Positions 7,335 to 16,262 of a stretch of 64,000 nucleotides of DNA are shown here, piece after piece (within the stretch, counting starts at the first letter, position 1; every line of letters starts with the position of its first letter). This stretch comes from Burkholderia arboris (GTDB taxonomy: Bacteria > Pseudomonadota > Gammaproteobacteria > Burkholderiales > Burkholderiaceae). Below the pieces are notes generated by a model. It did not search any database. It saw only the letters and a list, made by a program, of their open reading frames with translations, and was not told the DNA's origin. The translations under genes and the position numbers were made by a program. The stretch lies in assembly GCF_902499125.1 (NCBI RefSeq), contig NZ_CABVPX010000002.1, forward strand, positions 186,001 through 250,000, given 5' to 3'.

Positions 7335-7991
7335 ATGGCCATGGCGGAAGTGCTTGACCGACCGGCGGCGGCAGCGGCAAACCCGTTCCTCGGCAGTTAT
7401 CCGGACCTGCCGCCGCGTGCGCGCCGGGCCGCGGAGCCCCGTGCGCAGGGTGCGCTGCTCGACGTGCTGATCTCTCATCGCTCGATGCTCGTCAATGTCG
7501 CGCGCGGCTTCGTCGGCTGCGCGAGCCGTGCGGAGGACGTCGTGCACGACGTGTTCGTGAAGCTCGTCGAATTCCCGAACCAGGATGCGGTGCGCCAGCC
7601 GGTCGCATACGTGACGCGGATGGTGCGCAATGCGTCGATCGACGCATGCCGCCGGCAAAGCCTCGAGAACGTCTATCACACGGAAGAGGACGACGGTTTC
7701 GACGTGCCGTCGCCCGAGCCGACGCCGGAAGCCGCGCTGATGACGCGCGATACGCTGCGGCGCGTGTGGGCCGCGCTCGACGACCTGCCGGCCCGCAGCC
7801 GCGCGGCCTTCGAGATGGTGCGGCTGCGCGAGGAAACGCTGCAGACCGCGGCGCGCGCGCTGAACGTGTCGCAGACACTCGTGCATTTCATGGTGCGCGA
7901 CGCGGAGCGCCATTGCGCGGAATGCCTCGACGCATGCCAGCGCGGCGTCGCGTGCCCGGTGTTCCTGGGCGGCCGCGCGCGGCGGCGGTAA
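7335..7991 (+). CDS. orbS: ECF sigma factor OrbS, iron-starvation regulator of ornibactin genes
   Basis: 218 residues. Region 2 is visible at about 45-105 ([38 protein letters not shown]), and region 4 at about 140-190 ([17 protein letters not shown], then [17 protein letters not shown]). No anti-sigma gene is adjacent, as for PvdS-like factors. The C-terminus carries a Cys cluster (C194, C197, C201, C207: C-x2-C-x3-C-x5-C) that could sense metal. OrbS directs RNA polymerase to promoters of the ornibactin operons; three matching promoters are present here. Its own transcription is from the Fur-controlled promoter upstream. The final TAA stop is part of the -35 element of the next promoter. 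The ATG at 7335 has GGAG seven bases before it. Confidence 0.95.
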   Translation: MAMAEVLDRPAAAAANPFLGSYPDLPPRARRAAEPRAQGALLDVLISHRSMLVNVARGFVGCASRAEDVVHDVFVKLVEFPNQDAVRQPVAYVTRMVRNASIDACRRQSLENVYHTEEDDGFDVPSPEPTPEAALMTRDTLRRVWAALDDLPARSRAAFEMVRLREETLQTAARALNVSQTLVHFMVRDAERHCAECLDACQRGVACPVFLGGRARRR

Positions 7992-8013
7992 AAAAACGCG
8001 CCGGCCAACCGTC
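7989..8013 (+). promoter_or_regulatory. OrbS-dependent promoter of the orbH operon
   Basis: -35 TAAA (7989-7992, extended to an A-run), 17-bp spacer, -10 CGTC (8010-8013), followed by TATCAG, which also follows the orbE promoter. The -35 element overlaps the orbS stop codon. Confidence 0.8.
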
Positions 8014-8077
8014 TATCAGACAGGAGCGGCCGAAACCGCCGCTTCGCCTCCTTCAACCGTCTCAGCGATTTCCGATC

Positions 8078-8320
8078 ATGACGCAAGCCCCGACGCCTTC
8101 CGCCGACACCGACGATCTCGTCTACACGGTCGTCATCAACGACGAAGAACAGTATTCGATCTGGCCGACGTTCCGGCCCGTGCCGGCCGGCTGGCGCGAG
8201 GTCGGCGTGAGCGGCCCGAAGGCCGACTGTCTCGCCCATATCGAGGCCGTCTGGACCGACATGCGCCCCGCGAGCCTGCGCCGCGCGATGGACGGCGAGC
8301 GCGCGTCGCGCGCATCGTGA
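8078..8320 (+). CDS. orbH: MbtH-like NRPS accessory protein
   Basis: 80 residues containing the family signature: [46 protein letters not shown]. MbtH-like proteins bind adenylation domains of NRPSs and help them fold or activate amino acids. The partners here should be OrbI and OrbJ. It is first in the operon behind the OrbS promoter; ATG at 8078 gives the usual family length. Confidence 0.93.
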   Translation: MTQAPTPSADTDDLVYTVVINDEEQYSIWPTFRPVPAGWREVGVSGPKADCLAHIEAVWTDMRPASLRRAMDGERASRAS

Positions 8321-8364
8321 CCTGCTGCGCCGCGATCCGGCGCGCCACCTGAAGAGGACGTTGC

Positions 8365-9372
8365 ATGACCCTGCTTTCGTTGCCGACGCTCGACGACCTG
8401 CGTATCGAGCCGGGGCTGCCCACCGTCGTGTCGCCGCGCGGCAGCGACGGGATGTCGATCGACGACGTCGCGCCGCTGGCGCGCGAGATCGCGGCCGACA
8501 CGCTCGAACGGGCGGGCGGCGTACTGTTCACGGGCTTTCACGTGCCGTCGATCGACGCGTTTCAGCAGTTCGCGGCATCGTTCGGCGATCCGTTGATCGG
8601 CTATGAATATGCGTCGACGCCGCGCAGCCAGGTCGAAGGCGCCGTCTACACGTCGACCGAATACCCGCCGCACCGCGCGATTCCGCTGCACAACGAGCAG
8701 TCGTACACGCGCGAATGGCCGCTGCGGATCTGGTTCCACTGCGCGCTCGCCGCGCCGAAGGGCGGGGCGACGCCGATCGCGGACAGCCGCGCGGTGTATC
8801 GCGCGCTCGATCCGGCGCTCGTCGCGCGCTTCGAAAAACGCGAGCTGCTGTACGTGCGCAATTTCGGGCAGGGGCTCGATCTGCCGTGGCAGCAGTCGTT
8901 CGGCACCGACGAGCCGGCCGAGGTCGAACGGATGTGTGCGGCGCGCGGCATCGAATGCACGTGGCGCACCGACGATGACGGCGAATTGCTGCTGCGCACG
9001 CGCGAACGCTGCCAGGCCGTTGCACGCCATCCGCGCACCGGCGATCGCGTGTGGTTCAACCAGGCAAACCTGTTTCACCTGTCGGCGCTCGACGACGACA
9101 TGCAGGAAGCACTCGTCGACGCGGTCGGTCTCGAGAACGTGCCGCGCAACGTGTACTACGGCGACGGCGAACCGCTCGAGGCCGGCGCGCTCGCGGAGAT
9201 CCGCGGCGTGCTCGACCAGCAGCGCATCGTGTTCCCGTGGCGCACGGGCGACGTGCTGATGCTCGACAACATGCTGACCGCGCATGCGCGCGACCCGTTC
9301 GAGGGGCCGCGCAAGGTCGTCGTCGCGATGGCGCAGAGTTATACGGTCCCGCGCGACCGAACGGAGGCTTGA
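8365..9372 (+). CDS. orbG: TauD/SyrP-type Fe(II)/2-oxoglutarate dioxygenase, probable aspartate beta-hydroxylase
   Basis: 335 residues of the TauD/TfdA fold. The metal facial triad is visible as H-x-E in PLHNEQSYTREWP (near residue 110) and a distal His in MLDNMLTAHARDPFEGPRKV near the C-terminus, with the Arg of that segment expected to bind 2-oxoglutarate. SyrP-like family members hydroxylate the beta carbon of aspartate while it is bound to an NRPS carrier protein. Ornibactin contains beta-hydroxyaspartate, which fits module 2 of OrbI (aspartate code). Its stop overlaps the next start by one base (TGATG). Confidence 0.88.
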   Translation: MTLLSLPTLDDLRIEPGLPTVVSPRGSDGMSIDDVAPLAREIAADTLERAGGVLFTGFHVPSIDAFQQFAASFGDPLIGYEYASTPRSQVEGAVYTSTEYPPHRAIPLHNEQSYTREWPLRIWFHCALAAPKGGATPIADSRAVYRALDPALVARFEKRELLYVRNFGQGLDLPWQQSFGTDEPAEVERMCAARGIECTWRTDDDGELLLRTRERCQAVARHPRTGDRVWFNQANLFHLSALDDDMQEALVDAVGLENVPRNVYYGDGEPLEAGALAEIRGVLDQQRIVFPWRTGDVLMLDNMLTAHARDPFEGPRKVVVAMAQSYTVPRDRTEA

Positions 9373-10220
9373 TGACGCGTAGTACCGCCGCGCTTGCCGC
9401 GCGCGGGCTGTCGGTAGGATATCGCGACCATGTCGTGATCGACGGGCTGGACCTGTCGATCGCGGCCGGCCGCGTAACCGCGCTGTGCGGACCGAACGGC
9501 TGCGGCAAGAGCACGCTGCTGCGCACGCTCGCGGGCCTGCAGCCCGCGCGTGCCGGCCATGTCGACGTGAACGGCCAGCCGCTCGCATCGTTTCGCCGTC
9601 GCGCGCTCGCACGCGAGCTGACGATGCTCGCGCAGTTCAACCAGATTCCGTCGGGCCTGACCGTGCGCGAACTCGTCGCCTACGGGCGCTATGCGTACGG
9701 CGGCTTCCTGCGCGGCCTGTCGCGGGCCGACCATGCGGCGATCGACGAGGCGCTCGACACGAGCGGCCTCGCCGGCGACGCGGAGCGCGACGTCGGCGCG
9801 CTGTCGGGCGGCGAACGCCAGCGCGCGTGGATCGCGATGGCGCTCGCGCAGCAGGCGCCGATCGTGTTGCTCGACGAACCGACGACCTATCTCGACATCC
9901 ATCACCAGCTCGACATCCTCGACGCACTGCGCACGCTGAATCGCACGCGCGGGCTGACGATCGTGTGGGTGCTGCACGACCTGAACCAGGCGGCCGCGTA
10001 CAGCGACGAGATCGTGTTGATGCGTGCGGGCCGTCTCGTCGCGCAGGGCACGCCCGACGCGATGCTCGATCCGGCGCGGCTGCGTGCGGCGTTCGGCGTC
10101 GAGATGCTGAAGCTCGCGCATCCGCAGACGGGCGCACCGATGTGCGTGCCGGCCTACGGTCCGGCAACCGACGGCGCGCCGCAGGCGGCCGGCGTCTTCG
10201 ACCGGGATCTCGCCGTATGA
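9372..10220 (+). CDS. orbC: Ferric-siderophore ABC transporter ATPase
   Basis: 282 residues. Walker A GPNGCGKST spans 40-48, the signature LSGGERQRAW lies near 145, and Walker B IVLLDEPT near 166, followed by the H-loop WVLHDLN. This is the FhuC/FepC type of nucleotide-binding subunit for iron-complex uptake across the inner membrane. It starts inside the orbG stop and overlaps orbD by four bases, so the genes are translationally coupled. Confidence 0.93.
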   Translation: MTRSTAALAARGLSVGYRDHVVIDGLDLSIAAGRVTALCGPNGCGKSTLLRTLAGLQPARAGHVDVNGQPLASFRRRALARELTMLAQFNQIPSGLTVRELVAYGRYAYGGFLRGLSRADHAAIDEALDTSGLAGDAERDVGALSGGERQRAWIAMALAQQAPIVLLDEPTTYLDIHHQLDILDALRTLNRTRGLTIVWVLHDLNQAAAYSDEIVLMRAGRLVAQGTPDAMLDPARLRAAFGVEMLKLAHPQTGAPMCVPAYGPATDGAPQAAGVFDRDLAV

Positions 10221-12307
10221 CGACGTTCGCGATGCGCAAGCGCCTCGCGGCGACCGGGAAGGGGGCAGCCACCGGACGGGCCGGCGCGATCGCGTTCGGC
10301 CTCGTCGCGTTGATCGCGATCTTCGCGGCGCTGCGCGTCGCGCCCGACCTGCGCGTGTGGTGGGACGCGGTGCCCGGCAGCGATGCCGCGTCGCTCGCAC
10401 ACGTGTTCCTGTTCGACCTCAACCTGCCGCGTGTCGCAGCGGCGCTCGTCGCAGGCGGCTGCCTCGGCATGGCGGGCGCGCTGTTCCAGTCGCTCACGCG
10501 CAATCCGCTCGCGTCGCCCGACCTGCTCGGCGTGACGGGCGGCGCGCAGCTCGGCCTGCTCGCGGCGATGCTCGTGCCGGCATTGGCGGGCGTCGCGACG
10601 GTGCCGCTGCTGTTCGTCTGCGGGCTCGCTGCCGCCGCATGCGCGATAGTCGTGGCGGGCGGTTGGCGCGCGACGCCGTTGCGGCTCGTGCTCGCGGGCA
10701 GCGTGTGCATGCTGCTGTTCGCCGCGCTGTCGACGCTCGTGCTCGCGTTCTTCGAGCAGAACATCGCGGGGGCCGCGCTGTGGACCAACGGCAGCCTGTA
10801 CCAGCCTGGCGCGACGGGCCTCGCGCTCGCCGCGCGCTGGCTCGTCGTGCCGCTGATCGCGCTGCCGTTCGTGATCCGGCCGCTGAATCCGCTCACCCTC
10901 GGCGATGACGCAGCGGCCGCGGCCGGCGTGCGCGTCGATGCGACGCGGCTCGCCGCGACGATCGTCGCGGTCGCGTTCACCAGTGTGGCCGTCAGCATCG
11001 CGGGCCCGCTGTCGTATGTCGGCCTCGTCGCGCCGAACCTGCTGCGCCAGGTGCGCGGCGCGCGCGCGGCGCGGCTCGGCGTGCTGGTGCCGTTGTCGGC
11101 GCTCACCGGCGGCGCGCTCGTGCTCGTCACCGACAGCGCGGTGCTCGCGTCGGGTCTCGACGCGACGCTGTCGACCGGCGTCGCGATCGCACTGGTCGGT
11201 ACGCCGCTGATGCTCGCGATGATCCGGCGCGGCGCTGCCTGGTCGGGCGTGCTCCATGCGGATGCCGAGCGTGCGGCGGGCGGCGGTTCGACGCGGCTCG
11301 TCGGCTGGCTCGAACGGCTCGGCTGGCCGTTGCGCACGGCGCTGTTCGTCGCTGTCGGCGCGCTCGTGGTGTGGGGCGGCGTGTCGGCCGGCCCCGAATG
11401 GCTGTCGCCCGCGCGCTGGTCCGCCGCGCTGTCCGGTCACGATGCGCTCGCGCGGATGCTGATCGACCTGCGCATGCCGCGTCTGCTGTGCGCGTTGCTC
11501 GCCGGCGCATTGCTTGCCGTCAGCGGCGTCGCGATGCAAAGCGTCGTGCGCAATCCGCTCGCGGGCCCCGAAGTGCTCGGCGTCACGCAGGGCGCAGGGC
11601 TCGTCACGCTGTTCGCATTGTCGACGTGGCCGCTGATGGGGCACGTGACGCTCGCGGCCGCCGCGTTGATCGGCGGTGGCCTGTCGCTCGCGATCACGCT
11701 CGCGCTGAATCACCGGCATCGCTACGCGCCGCTCGCGGTCGCACTGACCGGTATCGTGATCGGCGCGCTGTGGACGACACTCGCACAATGGCTGATCACG
11801 CAGGAAAGCGTGCAGCCCGCGCGCTTCGTCGTGTGGCTCGTCGGCGGCACCTATGGCCGCAGCTGGGGCGAAGTGTCGATGCTGCTGCCGTGGTGTGTAC
11901 TCGCTGTGCCCGTGTTCGCATGGCTCGCGAAGCCGCTCGACATGCTCGCGCTCGGCGACGACCAGGCGGCCGCGCTCGGCCTGCCGGTGGCCGCGCTGCG
12001 GCCGCTCGCGTTGACGATCGCGACGCTCGCCGCGTGTGCGGCCGTCGCGGCGGTGGGGCCGGTCGGCTTCATCGGACTGATGGCGCCGCACGTCGCGACG
12101 ATGCTCGGCGCACGCCGGCATCGCACGCGGCTGTGGCTCGCGGCTGCGTGCGGCGCGCTGATCCTCGGTGTCGCGGATCTCGCGGCGCGCACGGTCGTCG
12201 CACCGCGCGAAGTGCCGGCCGGCGTGCTGACCGCGCTGATCGGCGCGCCTTACCTGCTCGGGCTGCTGATTCTCGAGGGGCGCCGCGCCCGGCGCGCAGG
12301 GCGATGA
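10217..12307 (+). CDS. orbD: Ferric-siderophore ABC transporter permease, fused double-length FecCD type
   Basis: 696 residues, about twice the length of a single FecCD permease. It consists of two homologous halves, as in FhuB. Each half shows the family motifs: first half LNLPRVAAALVAGGCLGMAG, TRNPLASPDLLGVTGGAQLG, GPLSYVGLVAPNLLRQV; second half LRMPRLLCALLAGALLAVSG, VRNPLAGPEVLGVTQGAGLV, GPVGFIGLMAPHVATML. About 20 membrane helices are expected. It starts at the ATGA overlapping orbC and overlaps orbF by four bases. It forms the channel for Fe-ornibactin with OrbC and OrbB. Confidence 0.93.
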   Translation: MTTFAMRKRLAATGKGAATGRAGAIAFGLVALIAIFAALRVAPDLRVWWDAVPGSDAASLAHVFLFDLNLPRVAAALVAGGCLGMAGALFQSLTRNPLASPDLLGVTGGAQLGLLAAMLVPALAGVATVPLLFVCGLAAAACAIVVAGGWRATPLRLVLAGSVCMLLFAALSTLVLAFFEQNIAGAALWTNGSLYQPGATGLALAARWLVVPLIALPFVIRPLNPLTLGDDAAAAAGVRVDATRLAATIVAVAFTSVAVSIAGPLSYVGLVAPNLLRQVRGARAARLGVLVPLSALTGGALVLVTDSAVLASGLDATLSTGVAIALVGTPLMLAMIRRGAAWSGVLHADAERAAGGGSTRLVGWLERLGWPLRTALFVAVGALVVWGGVSAGPEWLSPARWSAALSGHDALARMLIDLRMPRLLCALLAGALLAVSGVAMQSVVRNPLAGPEVLGVTQGAGLVTLFALSTWPLMGHVTLAAAALIGGGLSLAITLALNHRHRYAPLAVALTGIVIGALWTTLAQWLITQESVQPARFVVWLVGGTYGRSWGEVSMLLPWCVLAVPVFAWLAKPLDMLALGDDQAAALGLPVAALRPLALTIATLAACAAVAAVGPVGFIGLMAPHVATMLGARRHRTRLWLAAACGALILGVADLAARTVVAPREVPAGVLTALIGAPYLLGLLILEGRRARRAGR

Positions 12308-13104
12308 CGCCGGCGCTCGACGATACGCGCGCCACGCGCTTTTCGGCGTTCGCGCCGGAACCGTTCGCCGAACATCTCGACGTTGTCTGGCTCGGCATGC
12401 CCGAAGACGTACGTGCGCCGGGCCGCATCGTCATACCCGTCAGCGCATTGCCAGCCCATCGCGACGCAGTGCTCGACGCGATGGTCGGCCACTACGGCGG
12501 CGATCCCGCGCAGCATGCACGCGCGCTGATGTCGCAATGGAGCAAATACTATTTCGGCCGCGCGGTGCCGGCCGGCGTCGTCGCCGCGCTGACGCTCGGC
12601 CGGCCGCTCGACATGAACCCGGAGCGCACGTTCGTCGCGCTCGACGACGGGATGCCGGCCGCGCTGTATTTCGCGGCGGACGCGCTCGGCGCGCCGTGCG
12701 ACGATCCCGTGCCCCGCTATGCGGGACTCGTCGCGCATCTCGGCGCGGTGATCGACCTGCTGGCGGCAATGGGCCGCGTCACGCCGCGCGTGCTGTGGAG
12801 CAATGCGGGCAACCTGCTCGACTATCTGCTCGACACGTATCGTTCGCTGCCGTGCGCGGCCGATCCCGTCCGCGATGCTGACTGGCTGTTCGGGTCGACC
12901 TGTATCCGGGGCGAATCGAATCCGCTGCGCCAGCCCGTGCGCGATGTCGTGCCGCGCTCGGCGCTGCTGCCGACGCCGTTTCGCGCGCGCCGCGTGTGCT
13001 GCCTGCGCTATGAAATTCCTGGAGAAACGCAACTGTGTGGAAGCTGCCCCCTGCTACTGACGATGGACGACGCGGCGCTGGCCGAGCAGGACGCGATCCG
13101 GTGA
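12304..13104 (+). CDS. orbF: FhuF-like ferric siderophore reductase
   Basis: 266 residues. The C-terminus has the [2Fe-2S] ligand motif of the FhuF family, CC-x10-C-x2-C, in [13 protein letters not shown] followed by LCGSC. The N-terminal part matches siderophore-iron reductases that act in the cytoplasm to release iron from the imported hydroxamate complex. It overlaps both neighbours by four bases. The letter assignment (orbF against orbB) follows function: this is the reductase. Confidence 0.88.
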   Translation: MTPALDDTRATRFSAFAPEPFAEHLDVVWLGMPEDVRAPGRIVIPVSALPAHRDAVLDAMVGHYGGDPAQHARALMSQWSKYYFGRAVPAGVVAALTLGRPLDMNPERTFVALDDGMPAALYFAADALGAPCDDPVPRYAGLVAHLGAVIDLLAAMGRVTPRVLWSNAGNLLDYLLDTYRSLPCAADPVRDADWLFGSTCIRGESNPLRQPVRDVVPRSALLPTPFRARRVCCLRYEIPGETQLCGSCPLLLTMDDAALAEQDAIR

Positions 13105-14132
13105 CGCACGCCGGCCGCCGGCATGCGCTCGGCGTACTCGCGGCGGCACTCGGCGCCGCGTGTTGCGGCACGTTCCCGGCATCGGTCGCCGCTGCGTCCG
13201 TTGCCAACGATGCACGCGGCGCGCAGGGCGCCGTGTCGCTGGCCGGCAACCCCGTCGTGTCGCAGGCGAGCGCGACGATGCCCGTGCGGCCGCAGCGCGT
13301 GGTCGCGCTCGACTTCATGTTCGCGGAAAGCGTGATCGCGCTCGACATCGTGCCGGCCGGGATGGCGGACACGGCGTTCTATCCGGGCTGGCTCGGTTAC
13401 CAGAGCGAGCGGCTCGCGAACGTGACCGATATCGGCTCGCGGCAGGAGCCGGGGCTCGAGGCGATCGCTGCGGTCAAGCCCGATCTGATCATCGGCGTCG
13501 GCTTCCGCCATGCGCCGATCTTCGACGCGCTCGACCGGATCGCGCCGACGATCCTGTTCCAGTTCAGCCCGAACGTGTCCGACGGCGGCGTGCCCGTCAC
13601 GCAGCTCGACTGGATGCGGCAGATCTTCCGGACCATTGGCGCAGTGACGGGGCGCGACGCCCGCGCACAGGCGGTCGACGCGCAGCTCGACGCCGGGATC
13701 GCGCGCAATGCGGCGCGGCTCGCCGCCGCGGGGCGCAAGGGTGAGCGGATCGCGCTGCTGCAGGATCTCGGCTTGCCCGATCGTTACTGGGCCTATACGG
13801 GCAACAGTACGTCGGCGGGCCTCGCGCGTGCGCTCGGGCTCGATCCGTGGCCGAAGAAACCGACGCGGGAAGGCACGCTGTACGTGACGTCGGCCGATCT
13901 GCTCCGGCAGCGCGACCTGGCCGTAATGTTCGTGACGGCATCGGGGATGGACGTGCCGCTGTCCGCGAAACTCGATTCGCCGGTGTGGCGCTTCGTGCCC
14001 GCGATGAAGGAACGGCGGATCGCGCTGATCGAACGCAATATCTGGGGGTTCGGCGGACCGATGTCGGCGCTGAAACTGGCCGACGTGATGACCGACACGA
14101 TGCTGAAGCTGCCGGCCGTACGCAAGACGTGA
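13101..14132 (+). CDS. orbB: Periplasmic iron-siderophore binding protein
   Basis: 343 residues from a GTG that overlaps the orbF stop (GTGA). The N-terminus [20 protein letters not shown] looks like an export signal, with Arg pairs ahead of it (RRHALG) that could make it a Tat or Sec substrate. The body is a FhuD/FecB-like class III binding protein: [36 protein letters not shown], then a helical linker and C-lobe. It captures Fe-ornibactin in the periplasm for OrbCD. It is the last gene of the orbH operon, followed by a strong terminator. Confidence 0.88.
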   Translation: MTHAGRRHALGVLAAALGAACCGTFPASVAAASVANDARGAQGAVSLAGNPVVSQASATMPVRPQRVVALDFMFAESVIALDIVPAGMADTAFYPGWLGYQSERLANVTDIGSRQEPGLEAIAAVKPDLIIGVGFRHAPIFDALDRIAPTILFQFSPNVSDGGVPVTQLDWMRQIFRTIGAVTGRDARAQAVDAQLDAGIARNAARLAAAGRKGERIALLQDLGLPDRYWAYTGNSTSAGLARALGLDPWPKKPTREGTLYVTSADLLRQRDLAVMFVTASGMDVPLSAKLDSPVWRFVPAMKERRIALIERNIWGFGGPMSALKLADVMTDTMLKLPAVRKT

Positions 14133-14190
14133 CGCGCAGGGCGTCGTGACCGGCGCGCCGCGCATCGGCAATAATCCCTTCCGAAATGCA

Positions 14191-14232
14191 AATCGCCGAC
14201 GCGCTGCCATCGCAGCGCGTCGGCGATTTTTT
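14191..14232. terminator. Strong rho-independent terminator between orbB and orbE
   Basis: A 15-bp perfect stem (ATCGCCGACGCGCTG and its complement) with a 5-base loop is followed by six T on the plus strand. It sits between convergent genes orbB (+) and orbE (-) and can stop transcription from both sides, best for plus. Confidence 0.88.
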
Positions 14233-14244
14233 ATCGACCGTCTC

Positions 14245-15990
14245 TCAAGCGCTCAGCGCATCGACGTCATCCTGCGCACGCAGGCGCGCGGGTTGCGTGT
14301 CACTGACGATGCGCCCGTTGTCGAGCTTCAACAGCCGGTCGGCGAGATCGAAGTAGCGATCGTCGTGCGTGATCACGATCACGGCCTTGCCGCGCGCGCG
14401 CAGCTCGGGCAGCAGTTGTTCGTAGAACACGGCCTTGAACGACGGGTCCTGGTCGGCGGCCCATTCGTCGAACAGATAGAAGGGGCGATCCTCCAGGTAC
14501 GCGACGACGAGCGCGAGCCGCTTGCGTTGCCCGGTCGACAGCGCGCGCGTCGAGAACGCGCCGTCGACCACTTTCACCTTGTGGTCGAGCGCGAGTTTCG
14601 CGACGAGCGCGTTCGCCCGTGCATCGGCCTGCGCGCGCGACGGATCGTCGGGATCGACGATGCCGAGCAGCGCATCGAACAGGTGGAAATCGTTGAATAC
14701 CGCGCTGAAACGTTGCCGGTACGCGGCCCGTTCGCGCCAGCCGATCGTGTGGCCGTCCACCTCGATCGTGCCTTCCTCCGGCTCGTAGAGCCCCGTCAGC
14801 ACCTTCGCGAGCGTCGTCTTGCCGCTGCCGTTGCCGCCGACGATGAACACGAGCTCGCCTGGTTTGATCGTCAGGTCGATCGGCCCGATGCTGAACATCC
14901 GTTCGTCGCGTTCGTGGAAGTACGCGTGCGTGACGCCGCGCAGCGTGACGGCGCCGGCCGGCGGCACGTCGGGGGCGTCGGCCGCGGGCGGCACCGTGCG
15001 CAGTGCGCCGAACTCGGCCATCACGCCTTCGATCCGCGTGAGCGAGACGCGTGCCGCATTCACGGTCGGCAGGTTGTTCAGCAAGCCGTCGAGCGGCACG
15101 AGCATGAACAGGAACACGACGACGTAGCCGGCCGCGGTGGCCGGGTCGGCATGCACGCCGAGTTGCGGCCAGAACGACGCAACGCCGAGGAACACGTAGA
15201 ACAGGAAGATGATCCAGCCGACCCCGACCGCATACGCGCTGAACGCGCGGCGGCGGTGGTCGCGCACTTCGCCGATCGCGGCGCCGAGCTGGCCGTCGAC
15301 GAACTGGCGGGCGCGCGCATCGTGCAGCTTCAGCTCCTTCGCGCCGGAGAACAGCGAGCCGAGATAGCCGAACAGGCGGTCCTGCGCGTGGCCGGCCGCT
15401 TCGAGCGACGCAATCGCGCGGCGGTCGCCGGTGTGATAGCCGAGCGAGCCGGCGATGATCGCGGCCAGCGCCAGCAGGCACACGGGCCACGACAGCCACG
15501 CAAGGTAGCCGAGGCAGCCGAACACGATCGAGCCGTGCATGACCAGGTTCGGCAGCGCGAAGAACAGCATCGACACGTTGGTCGCGTCGTCGGTCAGAAC
15601 CGACTGCACGGGCGCCGCGCCGATCCGCTCGATGTCGCGCAATTCGGCGGCGCCAACGCGTCGCGCAAGGTGCACGCGCAACCGCGCCATCGTGTCCTGC
15701 GACAGGCGGGCGAACAGCGTGCCCGACACGATCCGCGTGATGAGCGCGATCACCGCGCACAGCGCGAAGCGCCACGCGAGCGACGCATCGGCCGCGCCCG
15801 GTTGAGAGAGCGCGCGGTTCAGCGTCGCGACGAGCAGCACGCTCGCGATACCGTTCAGTACGCACGCGGTGAGGGCCAGCGTGAACGACACGCGGCTTTC
15901 GCGCAACAGCGCAAGGATCAGGCGCGCGGCGGGGCGGCCGGGGGAGGCGTCGAGGGACGGCGGGGAGGAAGGCTCGTGGGCGGCTGTCAT
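14245..15990 (-). CDS. orbE: Cyclic-peptide/siderophore ABC exporter, fused TM-ATPase (PvdE/SyrD type)
   Basis: 581 residues from the ATG at 15990; an in-frame TTG ten codons upstream is also possible. The N-terminal half has about six membrane helices. The C-terminal ATPase has Walker A GGNGSGKTT (near 380), signature LSTGQRKRLALV (near 485) and a Walker B region reading FYLFDEWAADQDP, the form typical of the cyclic peptide exporter family, in which DEWA replaces DEPT. Such proteins move peptide siderophores or precursors from cytoplasm to periplasm. It is transcribed away from orbI from its own OrbS promoter. Confidence 0.9.
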   Translation of the reverse strand: MTAAHEPSSPPSLDASPGRPAARLILALLRESRVSFTLALTACVLNGIASVLLVATLNRALSQPGAADASLAWRFALCAVIALITRIVSGTLFARLSQDTMARLRVHLARRVGAAELRDIERIGAAPVQSVLTDDATNVSMLFFALPNLVMHGSIVFGCLGYLAWLSWPVCLLALAAIIAGSLGYHTGDRRAIASLEAAGHAQDRLFGYLGSLFSGAKELKLHDARARQFVDGQLGAAIGEVRDHRRRAFSAYAVGVGWIIFLFYVFLGVASFWPQLGVHADPATAAGYVVVFLFMLVPLDGLLNNLPTVNAARVSLTRIEGVMAEFGALRTVPPAADAPDVPPAGAVTLRGVTHAYFHERDERMFSIGPIDLTIKPGELVFIVGGNGSGKTTLAKVLTGLYEPEEGTIEVDGHTIGWRERAAYRQRFSAVFNDFHLFDALLGIVDPDDPSRAQADARANALVAKLALDHKVKVVDGAFSTRALSTGQRKRLALVVAYLEDRPFYLFDEWAADQDPSFKAVFYEQLLPELRARGKAVIVITHDDRYFDLADRLLKLDNGRIVSDTQPARLRAQDDVDALSA

Positions 15991-16094
15991 CGGCAACGTC
16001 GGTAAAGGGAAGGCAGGCAAAAACGCGGAAACGGCAAATCTGACGCGAAAGCGGCGGGCGAGGCGGTGCCCCGTTCCGGCTTTCCTCCCTGATA

Positions 16095-16119
16095 GACGAA
16101 CGGGCCGCGCAAATATTTA
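16095..16119 (-). promoter_or_regulatory. OrbS-dependent promoter of orbE
   Basis: Read on the minus strand: -35 TAAA (16119-16116), 17-bp spacer, -10 CGTC (16098-16095), then TATCAGG, the same downstream bases as at the orbH promoter. Confidence 0.8.
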
Positions 16120-16167
16120 GCAACGCCGTCAAAAAAAGCGGCCGCAAGCACTTTGAGCGCAAAACGG

Positions 16168-16192
16168 TAAAAAATCGGCCGCGTCGTTCGTC
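16168..16192 (+). promoter_or_regulatory. OrbS-dependent promoter of the orbI operon
   Basis: -35 TAAA (16168-16171, in GGTAAAAAAT), 17-bp spacer, -10 CGTC (16189-16192). Another CGTC at 16182 gives only 10 bp and is not used in this reading. The start codon of orbI is 70 bases further on. Confidence 0.8.
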
Positions 16193-16262
16193 ACACCAGT
16201 GAAGCCGCCCCAAGCGGCCCCGAGACTTGGCCGAAGCGGCCGGACCGAAGGACTTCACGCAC

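Noticed and set aside
13101-13200. OrbB as a lipoprotein because of AACCGT near the N-terminus.
   Set aside because: The Cys pair is not in a proper lipobox (L-x-G/A-C) position after a standard signal; a cleaved soluble binding protein is as likely, so lipidation was not claimed.
16182-16185. CGTC at 16182 as the -10 element of the orbI promoter.
   Set aside because: The spacing to TAAA would be 10 bp; the CGTC at 16189 gives 17 bp, equal to the orbH and orbE promoters.
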